The notes beneath the pieces are model-generated. The model was not told the DNA's origin and did no database searches. It saw nothing but the letters and a program-made list of their open reading frames with translations. A stretch of 64,000 bases of DNA, taken from NCBI GenBank assembly GCA_025331565.1, contig JAFREQ010000167.1, forward strand, positions 1 to 64,000, given 5' to 3'. Position numbers and translations under genes: made by a program. This DNA comes from Holacanthus passer. Taxonomy: Eukaryota; Chordata; Actinopteri; Pomacanthidae. Shown piece after piece: positions 42,296-55,019 of the stretch; the stretch's first letter is position 1, and each line of letters opens with the position of its first letter.

Positions 42296-43570
42296 CTTCT
42301 ATCTGATTAAATGTTGGACAACCCACTTGAGAGACACTTTTAATTTTTAACTAATCACCAAAATGCTGTCAGCAGTTTGGGTAATAAAGTGTGTGTGTGT
42401 GGGGGGGGATTCATGACCAAACGAACCAGGAATATTGAATTATCTTGAGAAGTACCTTGAGTTTGCACATGCAACATTGATCATGATCATGACAGACTAA
42501 CTGTACTTACAATGTGATATTGTATGTTTTTGCCAAGACATAGAAACATTTTTCAACATGCATGCACACTTTTGGGACCTCTACATTAATCCAACAAATA
42601 ACCAACATGTGACCATAAACACGTTAACTTTTTTCTGTTATTTATTTATTTATTTATTGTCTAGTAACTGCAACAGATTAAAGTTTTTAGAATCATACAA
42701 TAATGACAATATAGTGTGCTACAAACCAGTGGTAATTATAACCCACTACATCACTCACTGAAATTAGTAATACATTTTCTTATGAAATTAGAACTACTTA
42801 ATTTGATCAGTAACAGTAATCATTTCGACTTGTTGAGACTATTGCATTGCATATTGCTTTCATCTGTCTGTATGAAGATTCCCTTCCACTAAACATTTGC
42901 TCATTGCTCATATCTATTTGGTAACACACAGGAATATAGGGTAAAATATGTAGTAAATTAACAACTAACACATCTGTCTTGTTAATTTTGACCGAATCCG
43001 TGTCTGCCACTGTTTGTTGACACACACCCACACATCCTTTGCCCTTGTGTTTCTACCACCTTGTCATCATGTGTTACACTGACGCTGACATTTACGGCAG
43101 GAAACGGTAACCACTGTGACCTTTTGACCCCGAGTCAAAACAAAAGCAACAAATTATTGGAACAGGAACCTTCAAGAGACAAAAAAACAAGCTCTCAGTT
43201 ATTAAAATAACACAACTAGGATGCAGCAAGATGCATTAAACACACAACCTATCTAAGCACTGTATCTGCAGGTATGTACACACACTTTATTACATCCATG
43301 TTGCCAAGGACTGTGGCGGACTGAGGTTTGCTCATTAGCAGGATGATTTAACTTACGGCAGCAGAAAAGATGCTATAAAATGTGATGTATGACTAGCGTG
43401 GCAGTTATCACAGGATTCAGGGCAATTATTGGAGCAGGGCCGAACACAGCACATTCATCAACAGTATTTGGAATAATTGGATGAGCAATAAAACATAACT
43501 AAAAACCTGCATTTATGTCTCACTCTCTGTAGCAAGTCCATGAACGTTCAACATCCATTTCTCTAGCTCT

Positions 43571-43591
43571 CCATCCATCCATCCATCCATC
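43571..43591 (+). repeat. CCAT microsatellite
   Basis: Five to six CCAT units in intron 1. Confidence 0.95.
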
Positions 43592-45479
43592 ATGTGTTTA
43601 TTACCATAAGAGTGACACCTCAGTGTAATCACCATGGGAACAATAATGAAAGATATGAAGATGCCCTTATTTCCATTCCCCACACATTCTGCCCCGGAGG
43701 ACGACATATTTCATACCTTGTCGAATCACATTCTACCTGGAGAAGATTACAAGCCTCCAACAACAGCTCCACCTCGACACTTTCTAATTTCTTTTCCTCT
43801 CCTCTCTTCTTTAATATCCCTCCTCTGACTTTCATTTTCTCTTCCTTGTCTCTTTCTTCCTCTTCCTCTGGATGGCAACTGCATCCACCAAATTCAGTCA
43901 GTCAGACACACTATATCAATAAGTATTCAACTGAATACTTAAGATACTAATAAAGATTGTCCGAAACTGTACTGTAGTATAAATATATTATCAAGGCCTA
44001 GTACAAGTCATGTCAAGTCTGTAGAAACTTATTAGATAATGCTGCAAATAAATGCAATTTACAGCAAAATCTGACAAAATCGAGAATACTTCTGTAAATT
44101 TTGTGCTGTTATTGCTACATAACAGTCCTTTTTATGGCCTGTTTTTATCGGAAAACTTACTCTGGTAATATTAAGGTTGTAAGACGGATTTATCTATATG
44201 TGACAGACAATGACCATGAAGGTAAAATACTGTGGAGCTTTGATGTGGCTTGTGGCAAGAGAGACAATAGATCTTTGTTTTTCACAGCATATGCACATCA
44301 ACATGATGTGTGTATCTCTCACTTCTCTTGCTCTAAGTCTGTGCATGTGCATGTTGGCTGCCATTTTGTTTGCTTTCCAGTTTCGGTTTCAGACCCTCCC
44401 TCTCCGTCCCTGCATCAAACAGATCTTTGACGGAAACGTTAGGCTGAAACGTCTGATGAATGTTCGACAACAAGGAGACATCAGCTGCGAGATGTCACTC
44501 GAGTGTGACTGATGCAATTAGGCGTAGGTTTTACTAATACCTACCAAGCTGGCAGGGATCAAATAGCGTCTCATTTCTGCTCTGCTGCAAAAGCTCAAGA
44601 CGAGAGGATATGCACAGATTCAGAGAGTCAGACACTGCTTTAACACCTCATTCATGCTACAATAACTGGATTTAAAGGTTATCTCAGGCCTGGTCATTTC
44701 ACTGTAACACAGTAACTGATGAGAGATTGATGTGAATTGCCCTTGTAAAAATAAATCTGTTTACGTAAAACGCCTTAATTGTGAAGGTTGCCACAGCTCT
44801 TCACTGGCTGTTATCGCTCCTTACAGAAGACTGTGGTGACAAAAGCACTGAAGTGAAATGGATCAAGCGGGCGTTCCTTTTTAAAGTAACATAGTTGAAT
44901 TATCATTTGGATACAGATGAGACGCTAAATGTAAAATGATATCTAATGCTGTTAAAAACTTCACAACAGCCATTCTAGGGCTCAAAAGAACAATCACACT
45001 CTATCCTAAAGTCCTTCCTCTATCCTTCTTGTTTGGTGGTTTTGACACATTATATGACAATAAGGTGCCACCAGCCTTCCAGGAACCACAGCGGGCCTGA
45101 ATAATAACAACAGTGATGTAACATTACACAACAAGCCCAAGTGTCACTACAGCTGGAGCTCCCTCTCCACTGAGGAGCCGGCATTAAGTGCTGCAGTGAC
45201 ATCCCAGTGGCCCGCTCTACAAAGAATGCCATGCATTATTGACCTGAGAAGTCCAAGACCCCATCACTTATTCATCCGGCCCCACTGTAACCATCCACAT
45301 CTCAGAAACACGCGTCTAAAGAGCAGGGGGTGGAGGATCATAACAGTGTAGGCTACCTGCTTTCAGACGGAGGATGACACTTCAAAAGCTCTTTACAGAG
45401 GTAGTGAAGGTGAAGCATGTGACTTTCTCCACTGAGGTTTTGAGATGACCTACATGGGTCATCAGACATTCAAGAGGTG

Positions 45480-45780
45480 AGGCGATTGGTCTTTTAGTCA
45501 ATCAGCAGAACATTTTGATAATTGATTAATTGTTTAAGTCATTTTTAGCCATACTAGCTTTTCTTTGTCTTCTATGATATTAAATGAAATATCATTGATT
45601 TTGGATTTTTGGTTGGACAGAACAAGCAATATGAATATGTCAACTTGGGCTTCTGGAAATTACTTTTGTTTTTTTACTGTTTTCTTACATTTTTTGGACC
45701 AAACGATTAAACAATTGATGGAGAAAATAACTGATAGACGACCTGATAATGAAAATAATAATTTGCTGCATCCCTAAAAG
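45480..45780 (-). mobile_element. teleost repeat, orientation B
   Basis: TGATAATTGATTAATTGTTT, TTGGACCAAACGATTAAACA and GAGAAAATAACTGATAGACG, ending ATTTGCTGCATCCCT, match a very common fish repeat rich in GATTAAT. It is the opposite orientation to the copy at 48740. Confidence 0.65.
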
Positions 45781-48739
45781 GAACAGTATGTTGAAAAAGC
45801 AGTTCTTCAAAACCCCATCACCAACAAAAAACTAAGCCTTTTAAAATGGCGTACCATTTTCACACACGCCGAAAACAAATGTGCATACAAACCTAAAATC
45901 ATTCTGCATATTTAAGTCATACTTAGTGAGAAAAAGAGCTGCTATGTGGCCAGAGCAATATGCATTTTCAAAATATACTGTCTAGAAATTACGCCCAACA
46001 TACAGTATTAGACTGACGATTACTGCTCATACAGGCTGAGTAATAACCATCAGTCCTTGCCTATGGCTTGATAACATCATCTTGTCATGACAGTCTGCAG
46101 ACAGAACGAGAACATTCGCCTGAAACATAATGTTTCATTAGTGACGTTTTGTTGATCTGTTTTTGAGGATTCTGGAGTAAATGGGCAGAGAGCTCAGAGC
46201 AGTTTGTCAAGTTAGACAGGAATAAGGCTGAGAGACAGCTTTATAGTACAGAGGTATGTCTGGATAAATTCCCTACTGTATAATGAAAGCTATATCCACT
46301 GGGTAGGTGAGGCCCCCACATACTGTGTTCTCCATGTCCAGAGATACAAGCATTCAAACATAATCTGTTCATAGTGTCCTACAAGGCATGTTATTCAATA
46401 CACAAGTAAATCACATAAGACGTATCCTAACCATGCCCCTGGCAGTTTACTAAGCTATTTAGAGGGTTGTGGTAAAGCAGAAAAAGGAAGTCAGTGTTGT
46501 TGGTACTGTATATTGTGGTTTAAGAAACTGCTGCAGGTCAGATTATTAGTGTCATTATGGAAAATGTGTGCGGTTCTGGGATGCCAGACGTTACAGTTCA
46601 CTGCTGCCTGGAAGTGTCATGGCCAAACGACAGAACACGTCATAGAGGGGAGGTTACTCACTTGTTATTCCAGTCACACACCTACTCTCACAAACTCTAT
46701 TCTTCCACAGTGGCCGCTCACTCTGAACAGCTTGAGGGATAGTCACATGATGACCTGCGTGTGTGTTAATGTAAAAACTGTTCTACAGTTCATCCATTAT
46801 CATGCAGCACTGAAGTAAAAGCAATGTCATCATCCTATTTATTATCACTTGAAGGTTGCATTGCTGCTGCTTTTGCTAATAGAGACCAGTTAGAGTGAGG
46901 GTGAAGACAAGGGCAGCCCTGGTGATTTATAATCTTTATAAAGAGATATCTGCATATGAATGCAGAATCTGTAGGCAACGGACATGATTTTGATATTGGA
47001 AGCATTCTGGTTTCTGTTTGTAGTCTGAGTAGATTTGACCAATCAAGTTTGAGCCAGCTTTGGTTGTAGTCCGAGACAGATAGTGTGACAGATACGGAAC
47101 TAAATGCAATCTCAGAACCCATCAACTATCGTCTGACAATGATTTTGCTTCCTATTAGCAAAATGAATCTGCATTCATATGAATATATCTGTTTGTAGAG
47201 ATTAGCCAAAATGTTGAGTTAATTCAAGTTTTAAAGGCAAGTTGCTAATCGGACTGTAACCATGGCACATGGAAGAGGAAGTCTTCTGTATCTGTTATGC
47301 AGCCTTGAAACATTGGCCACATTGGCCAGAGGCTAAATCATCGTCAGACTAGCCGATGGGTTCAGAGATTGAGTGATTTAAAGCTGACTGCCCCCTCATC
47401 CCTTTCCTTATTGGTCCTGAGCTGCATGGCTCCTTATCAGCTCCCTGCTGTGCACAGCAGAAGGGACAATAGACTGGGAGACAAGACAAGAACATCTCAG
47501 CAGTGCAGACTGAGGTGTTTATTTTAAGGTACTGAACAGAAAGTACACACGCACAAGGATGAAAAACAGAATAAAATAGACCATAATTCAGTATGCACAG
47601 CATACCGACAACGCCCTTCAGCCCCGCGTTCACAGTCACCTCTGTGGTCTCTGTGGGTGAAAGGGGTCCTGGCTGCATCATTTGACCACCCATGGGATCA
47701 CCTAGAGCCAAATTTATGACAGATGACGTTTTGGCTGCTCGAGGGCCATCGAGATATGACATTTGACAAGCAAAACATGACAGGGAGGGGTGCTCCTGGG
47801 CTGATGTTGGCAGTAAAGCCGACAGGAGAAAAAGTGAGATTGGATTCAGACAGGGTGGGGGATTTGAGGGGATGGTGGTGCAGATGAACACACGACCAAC
47901 AATCAACCAAGCAATTTCTGTAAAGGCCTCTGCAGCCTGTTTTGAATTAGAAGCACAAGCTCTCATGTTTTACGACGCAATAAATGTCAGGGAGGAGGGA
48001 TGCGGAGGCTCTCTGGGTGAAAAATACAGCAGATGTCCACATTTGATGGAATCCCAGGCAGGAAAGGTTCAAGCCAGCCGCAGAGTGCAAAGGCAGAATA
48101 CTTTATGTTTGTGTTTATTTTACTTAATTTACATGAGCACTTGGGTCCATCATGTAAATGTGCTAAATTTAACCATACAAGCTAAGATGAGGCAAGATGT
48201 TTTAGTGATGATGCAGTAAGTGACCATCAAACTGTTTGTCTCTAATCAATATTGATGTCTTTCATTACTCCTTTGGTCACAGCTTGTTGACATGGGGCAT
48301 ATTTGTACAGTGGGGGGATTATGAGACGAGATGAAAGAATTCCATTCAGTGATCCCCAGAGGTTTACGGTTTCACAGTTCAACAGGACATGCTCAGAGCT
48401 TTAAAGGGAGCCTCTACTTCATTCATGGTCACTAGTAGCCCAGCCACTTCGATGTCATGTAAGAGCCTGTTCAATATTTGAGAAGTCATAAAAACAGTGA
48501 CATTAAAAAGCAATTAGGTGGTGCACCCAGAAGAGGAGAAATGCCGTCTGACAGAATACACTCATCAGATAAATAGCACATTTCAACTTCTTTTTTATCT
48601 GTTTGAGCCACTGAAGAACTGTTAAAGAAAAACATTTTGTGAACATCTAATATCTTTAATTAACATGGTATACGCAGTACTGCATGTATACGCAGTGAAA
48701 TGCAGTCGACAGTCTGCAGGGCAGTAGCTCACGCTTATT

Positions 48740-48960
48740 TTACTTATTGATCAGTCGTCTGATCCATTACAGACTCGATGATCTTCTTTGGAATTTGGTC
48801 TAAAAAACAAAGATATTCAGTTTACTATCATAGAAGACATAAAAGGGGAGAAATTTACATTGAGTTGAGACCAGAGATTTTTCTTTCACTTTTTGCTTAA
48901 ATGATGAAAATAAGATAAATGAGAAAACAGAACTGAGGAGAACACTGTCATATGTAAATG
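48740..48960 (+). mobile_element. teleost repeat, orientation A
   Basis: AAAGATATTCAGTTTACTAT then CATAGAAGACATAAA and TTTTTGCTTAAATGATGAAA are the reverse-oriented counterpart of the element at 45480-45780. Confidence 0.6.
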
Positions 48961-51084
48961 CTGCAGAGGGCAATGTTGACCTCCAGTGTGCGGAGGTCAA
49001 TCTAAAAGAATCAATAATACTGATAGTCTATATTGCTCATAAGGCATTTTAAGACATTAATACATTGTAGATGGACATTAATGCCAGTACATTATGGATG
49101 AATACTAAGCTGTAGAACAAAAAAAAACACTGATAAAATGTACAGTAAAACACAATGTGTGAGAAGACTGACTGGTTTGATATCTGTCTGGTGACTATGA
49201 AGCTAAAAACAAATTCATTACAAAGTCAAACCAGATGCAAAATACATAATGCATCACACCATGCATTCCATTATGTCCTATAATGAATGCAGTCTTCACA
49301 CTGTAACGCAGTAATAGAGCAAGTATGCTGTATAATGAAGTTAAAATGTGACAAATCTCACATCACATGAAACGATCAGTCAAATATTTTGTTTATAACC
49401 TCTGTCCTATGCATACCCTGCTGTTTAAGGGTCACATAAAAGCACTGCAGATGCTAACCTGCACCAACAACCTCGGTCAGCTGCACTGCAGCATCATAAA
49501 TTACCCAACCCAAGAGACAGACCTACAGCAACAATATCACCAAAAAACGCCACACAACACTCCACTGATCCTTGAATAAAACTGTCTCCACACTCCACAC
49601 AGTGTCATGTTTGCAGAAGACTGATACAGTCGTATTGTCCCTGCACCTGAGCACACAATGCCATGTAATGCACAGGGCGGAGGGCGCATTCAAGTTGACC
49701 CGAGCAGATTAATTGGTGACTTTATGCTTCACTGATGCAAGAATAAGAAGTCTGTACATGCTTTTATTCTGGGAATGGACGTCGTGTGGGGATGGTTTAC
49801 AATACAACACTACTAAAGTCATGGCTAATGCTGTGGTGAAAGTGATATGTTTGAAGATACAGATCAATGTGAAACCGAAGCAGTCTGCATCATATCCTAC
49901 ACAAACACACGTACAAGTGACTGTACTCCAAAATATCAGCTTGCCATAGTAAAATCTGACACCCAAAGTTGATTATTGGGCATATATTCCTAAAGGTGCT
50001 TTTGATATCCATCTATCATCAGTAGTTTACCTCCAAAATATATATTCTGTAGATAGTTTTATTAGGAGCAAAAATCTGTATTTAAGACATTTATACCATT
50101 TCCTCTAAGATAACATATTCACTTGCCAACCTGACAGTTATTGCAGTTTCTCTAGCTCATATTTTTACCCTCCATGTTTCCATTTTCCATCTCTCCATCT
50201 CATTCTCTCTCTTTCTAATCACTTTCATTTTCGCTCCCTAAATTCCTTTCATTAATCAAAAGAATAATAATCTAACCCTGTGAGAGCGGGAGAGAGGACA
50301 GATGGCAGAATGATGACAGCGCCTGACAGTGCAGTGGATCAGCCTCACAGACGACTGTCTCATAAATGTTGCTTTAAAAGGTAAAAAGATGGATGAGTTT
50401 TGGTTGTTTTTTTTTTCAGTTCCAGGAAAGCTTCAAAAGCAAGAGCGTCACTTGGGATATAACAGTTGTCATATCACTTCTGTGAGAGGGTACAAGTGAG
50501 GTAAGATAAATAAAACTAAATTTAGAGAAGCCCTGCTTTTGTGTGAGAGGAATCTTGACAACCATGCTGCTCATATCTGCGACCTATCTCCATTAATAAC
50601 TTTGAACTACCCTATATAATGCAATGAGACGATTCTATCAACCCGACATTTTTTACAAAACACATGAGACAACTTTTAAAAGACAACATGCCAAACACTG
50701 AAAAGAGTAGCACAGCTGGATGAGGATAAAACCAAGAACAATTAGTCACTTTCTAATAAAAACTGATAAAAGCAACAAATTATGAACAAAACAACTGTAT
50801 TCGTATGATGTGGTTGGTTGAGTAATCCTTCTCTTTGCTTCGCCACAGCTTTGAGGCCCCGGGAGCAGCCATTTTGTTTCTGTGTTTTGTTCTGTGTCTC
50901 TGAGAAAGTGAGAGGTTGTCCCGCAAGGGCTGACTGGACACAAAAGAAAGCTCAACCCCGCCTCTTACCATGACTTGTTACTTTCCCTGCTGCTTAACCA
51001 TTGCTCTCACTCTCACCTGGAAGAAAGAAACTCGCTTAGCCTTTTTCTTAAAGAAAATGGATATTGTTTTTCTTACAAATCAGT

Positions 51085-51275
51085 GGTCTTGAAATATGAA
51101 GTAGCTTAAAGACTGGAAACAGGGAGGAACAACTGGCCTGGCTCTGTCCACATGTAAAAAAAAAAAGGGTTAGCCTCAGAAGTTGACTAATCAACATGTT
51201 ATATCTCCTATGTTTCATCTGTAGAAAAAGAGGTGTGTAGAAATGACACATTGTGGTTTAATAGAGGGTTGTGTT
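51085..51275 (+). mobile_element. teleost interspersed repeat copy, 3' part
   Basis: TTAAAGACTGGAAACAGGGA, CTGGCCTGGCTCTGTCC and AATCAACATGTTATATCTCC continue the same family seen at 27735 and 30885. The first part seems diverged. Confidence 0.65.
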
Positions 51276-53149
51276 TTCTTCTATTCTTTTAAGAAATGCA
51301 GTGATTTGTTATTTTCATTAGTCCTTTGCAGTAGATTTATATCATCATTGTATGTTTCTGTCATCTATTTTAAAGTTTTTTTGCATTCAAAGTTTTGACC
51401 TCTTAAAATATTATATTACATAGCTGAAGTGTAAATATCTCAGGCTGCAAACGACTTTGCGACGTTAAGAGATTTAGTGATGTGCTCGCCACCTGACCAA
51501 ATTCAACATCAAAGGAAAAGACTCTTCCTCATAGAATTTTCTTTTCCAGGGCATGGTGACTTTGCACAGAGAAAAAAAAAATCCTGAAAAATAAATGTCT
51601 CAGAGAAGCAGACACACTCCCTACTCAGACACAATAGCCATGTCTCCTCTGACGAACTGAGAATGGGCATCACAATTCAGAAAAAGAGAGAGCGGAGGAA
51701 CGAGTGCTGCTGAATCTGTGAGAATGATTTTGTTTGTCATGCAGCTAAAACCTGAACTGCACTGTGACAGCGAGAAACTACCGCAGTAGGCATTTAGTTC
51801 ACACTCCCAATCAAGAGTGCTTCATAAAAGAGGGAGCGAGGCAGTGGTCTAGTTCTTTGCTCAAGGGCATGTTTGAAGCCCTTGAACAAAGAATTATGGA
51901 TGCTTCTCTTTCTCTCCCTCAAGCAGGTACTGTCCTTTTTATCTCCAGCGCTAGGATGACCCAAATGTGTTTTTTGTGATTCTGCACCTGCTGGGTTGTC
52001 AGTCATTATGTTGATTGAAATGCAACATAATAAAAACACATTTTCTTGCAAATGACTGCTAGTGTGAAAGATGAAACAATGGTGAAAATTATAGACAGAC
52101 TATCATGTAGAAAAAGGTATTTTACCTTCAGATTGATCAGACCTTTCATCTTTTAGAGGAACAGCCCTCAGACTAAAAGGTCTAACTTAGAACGTCAAAT
52201 GTGACTGTCCCATTTCACTGGGATTTACAGTACATGGCTGCAGTATGAGGTTAATGTGTATAGTTACTTATGCATGGGTTGATTTGGGGTCAGTAGTAGG
52301 TTTAGGCCTGTTAAGGACCATTCAAACAGCAAAAACTTGAGAAAAAATGATGCAGGTCTGCATTTCTCATGGTTTTTTGCATAATCATAGCTTGATTATT
52401 ACTTGATGCTTCAGGCTAAGGAGTCTTAAAAAAGGAGCTGCTGGAGATAAAAACAATTAAGACCTGTACCTGCACCAAAACACGCAATGCGCAGCCAGCC
52501 AGCCGGCTCAGTATTCACCAGCATCAATCACACGGGCTTCAGCTCCATTTCAGAACAGTGCATCACAGGCAGCCGTGAAAGGGCCCATGTGAAATGAACA
52601 ACAGCCAGGGTGTTTCTGAGAAACAATCAGCGGCTGCTGATGGTGTTGTGAGTCACCATTTATCCAGAGAGCAGCCCCTTTGCAGTGTGTGCAGTATAGG
52701 CCTGACACCCCCTCCCACCACCACCACCCCCTCCCTGTTTCTGTCTCTCTCCCTCTCTGCAGTCCAAACAGTGCAAGCCGCATAAAGCGATATGGTATAG
52801 CGGTCATGGCAACTGGAGCATCCTTGGGGGCTTTGCTGTGCTCTCTATGTGCTGGAGGCTGTAATCTGCCATTGTCATGAACACACAGTTGTCAGTGTAC
52901 AAAGCCTAGAGGCTGTTTTTCCTCTACAAATGAGCTCACATTTGTTTAGTTCTGACTTTACAATAAAATCTGTCATATTAAGCTCATGCAAAATCACAAT
53001 AAACTCGTGTGATCTGAGGACATGTGTTGGTAAGTGTACTCCTCATGTCACAGTGCTCCCTGCATGCTTTCCTGTCAGTCATCCCTCGAGTGACAGCATC
53101 TGTCCATCAGTGGCCATCAGCCAGCCTACCGCCCCATGTGGTGGTACAA

Positions 53150-54950
53150 AATAATTCCAGGTGCGCCAGAGATCAATAGGACTTCACTGTCTAATCTGCC
53201 GCATCGTCAAAGCTCGGGACGAGCAACAATCGTGTGTGTGTTTGTGCATCACGAGGCTCGGCTTCCTCTCGCAGCAGCCACGGTGCTGCGCGCTGTGCGT
53301 GACAGGCGGCACAGGGGCGTCGATCCATCACACTAAACACACACATGACCACATTTTTTTTTTCTCTCACCAAAACGCCCATGCTGGCAGAAATCGAGTT
53401 ATTCCAAATTAGGCTCTGAATTGGAATCATAACACATAACACAACAAGACGCACAGACGCACGCGGGTGGAAGAGTCTGGGCTGCTCGTGCATGCTGTGG
53501 AGACACAGCATAATAAAGTCAGATTTCAACAGCACACCTGTCACATAGCTGCACATGTTGTGTGATAGGAGGCTAACGTTCTGCACTATGCATGCAGTTC
53601 TCCAAACTGGTGCACACTTGCGCATGTGGTGCGTTCAGCGCCGTGCCACTGTGCGCCATGCGTGACGGACAGACGAGGCTCATTGACAGAGATGTGCGTC
53701 GCCTGGGAGACGACTGACTGGATGGATGGATTGATGAAGAGGAGGGAAGCAGAGAGGGAAGGGGAGGGGGGCTGGGTGTCATAGTGCGGGTTTCACAGCG
53801 GTCCTCCCCGGCGCTCTTCTCCCCCATTTCTCGCCTGACACCCCTCCTCCCCCTCCCCCAGCCTCCGCCCACCTTCACACCACCGGGATATTTTCGCGCT
53901 GCCTTCATGCCTCGGTCACGTCAACGTGGCACGGATTCATGTGAGGCAAAGACACTGCGTAAAGAAAGAGAAAGAAAAGGAGAGCGACGCATTCATGAAG
54001 GAGCCTCATCACCTCCTCCTCTTCCTCCCTCCTCCCTCCTGTTTATATCGGCTACCCTCCTCCCACCGATTCACCATGGCGCAGTTTACTACACCACATT
54101 CTCTCCATCATCCGCCGCAATCACCCTCCTCTCTTCTCTCACCAACTGTTGTATTCTTTCTCTTTTTTCTTACAGACATGAGTGCGACACATGGATTCCT
54201 GATTCACCATCTTGCTGCGACATCAGCTCTGAGGAGCCAGCTCACAGTCACACGCACTGATTTTCTTTAAAGAAAATAGTCCCTCTCCAAACAGCTCAGA
54301 CACCTCTGTCACAATGCGGTGTTTGGACACATGATCGAGCCGCTAACACGTTCGCGTCCCCCGCTCGCTGCTGTGTTGCCTTCACTGACGCTCTCCAAGG
54401 TGCTGAAATGTGAAGAAAAAAAAACGCCCACATCGGCTGCTGTGCGCATTATAGCGCAGCGCAACCAGCCACTGCGCGTTTGAGATTTATCACCCGGGAG
54501 GTCACGCATTGCTCCTTCCCTCGTCTTCCACCCTTCTCTTCCCGCTAACAATGCTGCAAACCATCCAATGCACCCCCAACATGAAAGCATTTAATGCGCC
54601 TAATTCATCCAAGATGCCTGAAATCAAACATCCAATGCGCCTTTTACGCACAACAAACATCCGCTGCTTCAATGCACCAAATTCCCCCATTGAGGAATAA
54701 AGGAGTAAAAAACGTGTTAGTAGCTGTCTTCAGTCTTACCTGTGCCTGCTGTCGGTGCCCCTCAGTCAGTATGGGAGGAAATGTCTGTATACCAACAGCC
54801 CACCGGTAGCAGCCTCTCTCTCTGTGCACGACTGGGGATGCTGCAAAGGCACTGCGCGTCGGCTCTGCCCTCCTCTCCGCTTCTTCAATGGGGAGCCAAG
54901 CGGCGCAGCTCTCGTCAAAGATGGCGGACACTTTTGACGTCAGCAGCAGC
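53150..54950. promoter_or_regulatory. CpG-rich promoter region upstream and downstream of exon 1
   Basis: CG dinucleotides are visibly frequent here, for example near 53210-53320, 53620-53700, 53800-53950, 54330-54480 and 54840-54930, while most of the window is CpG-poor. Most of it lies inside intron 1 as modelled. Four copies of AATGC(A/G)CC occur between 54565 and 54680. Open frames in this block look like by-products of high GC content. Confidence 0.5.
54740..54925 (-). other. snap25: proposed snap25 non-coding exon 1 (5' UTR)
   Basis: The 3' edge is a strong donor, CAG then GTAAGA, at 54740/54739. The segment is GC-rich, contains no ATG on the minus strand, and sits at the edge of the only large CpG-rich block upstream of exon 2. 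SNAP25 in other vertebrates has a non-coding exon 1 followed by a long intron, and this placement gives an intron of about 16.9 kb. The 5' edge is only estimated from the TATA-like box. A frame in this exon is open throughout but lacks an ATG. Confidence 0.6.
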
Positions 54951-54968
54951 TTTTAATAGATATCTGTC

Positions 54969-54995
<27 letters not shown>
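54915..54995 (-). promoter_or_regulatory. proposed snap25 core promoter
   Basis: Read on the minus strand, a CT-dinucleotide run (54969-54992) is followed by TATTAAAA (54951-54958), a perfect palindromic CRE, TGACGTCA (54935-54942), and a YY1-like CCGCCATCTT (about 54918-54927). The TATA-like box predicts transcription starting near 54925, at the YY1-like site. A CRE would suit activity-dependent neuronal expression. The function is inferred. Confidence 0.45.
54969..54992 (+). repeat. GA repeat at the snap25 promoter
   Basis: About 12 GA units, CT on the transcript strand, just upstream of the TATA-like box. Purine-rich sequence continues to about 55001. Confidence 0.95.
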
Positions 54996-55001
<6 letters not shown>

Positions 55002-55019
55002 CTTCAAAAAGTGGGTGTT

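Larger units (their letters stand above)
37843..54739 (-). other. snap25 intron 1 (about 16.9 kb)
   Basis: This stretch contains no recognised coding exon. It holds a pair of direct repeats (38220-38285 and 38768-38828), a tRNA-derived SINE (42040-42295), two copies of one teleost repeat in opposite orientation (45480-45780 and 48740-48960), a copy of another teleost repeat (51085-51275), an ATCC microsatellite (43571-43591) and a TTTA run (42640-42658). The largest ORF (47349-47966) has no family features. I see no gene in the rest. Confidence 0.55.

Noticed and set aside
47349..47966. Longest open frame in the window (205 codons, minus strand)
   Set aside because: It lies in snap25 intron 1, has cysteine- and serine-rich low-information composition, no domain, and overlapping open frames on both strands. 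Judged a chance ORF.
53573..54270. Proline/serine-rich frames on both strands
   Set aside because: Products of C/T-rich, CpG-rich promoter DNA; no conserved domain and no splice logic.
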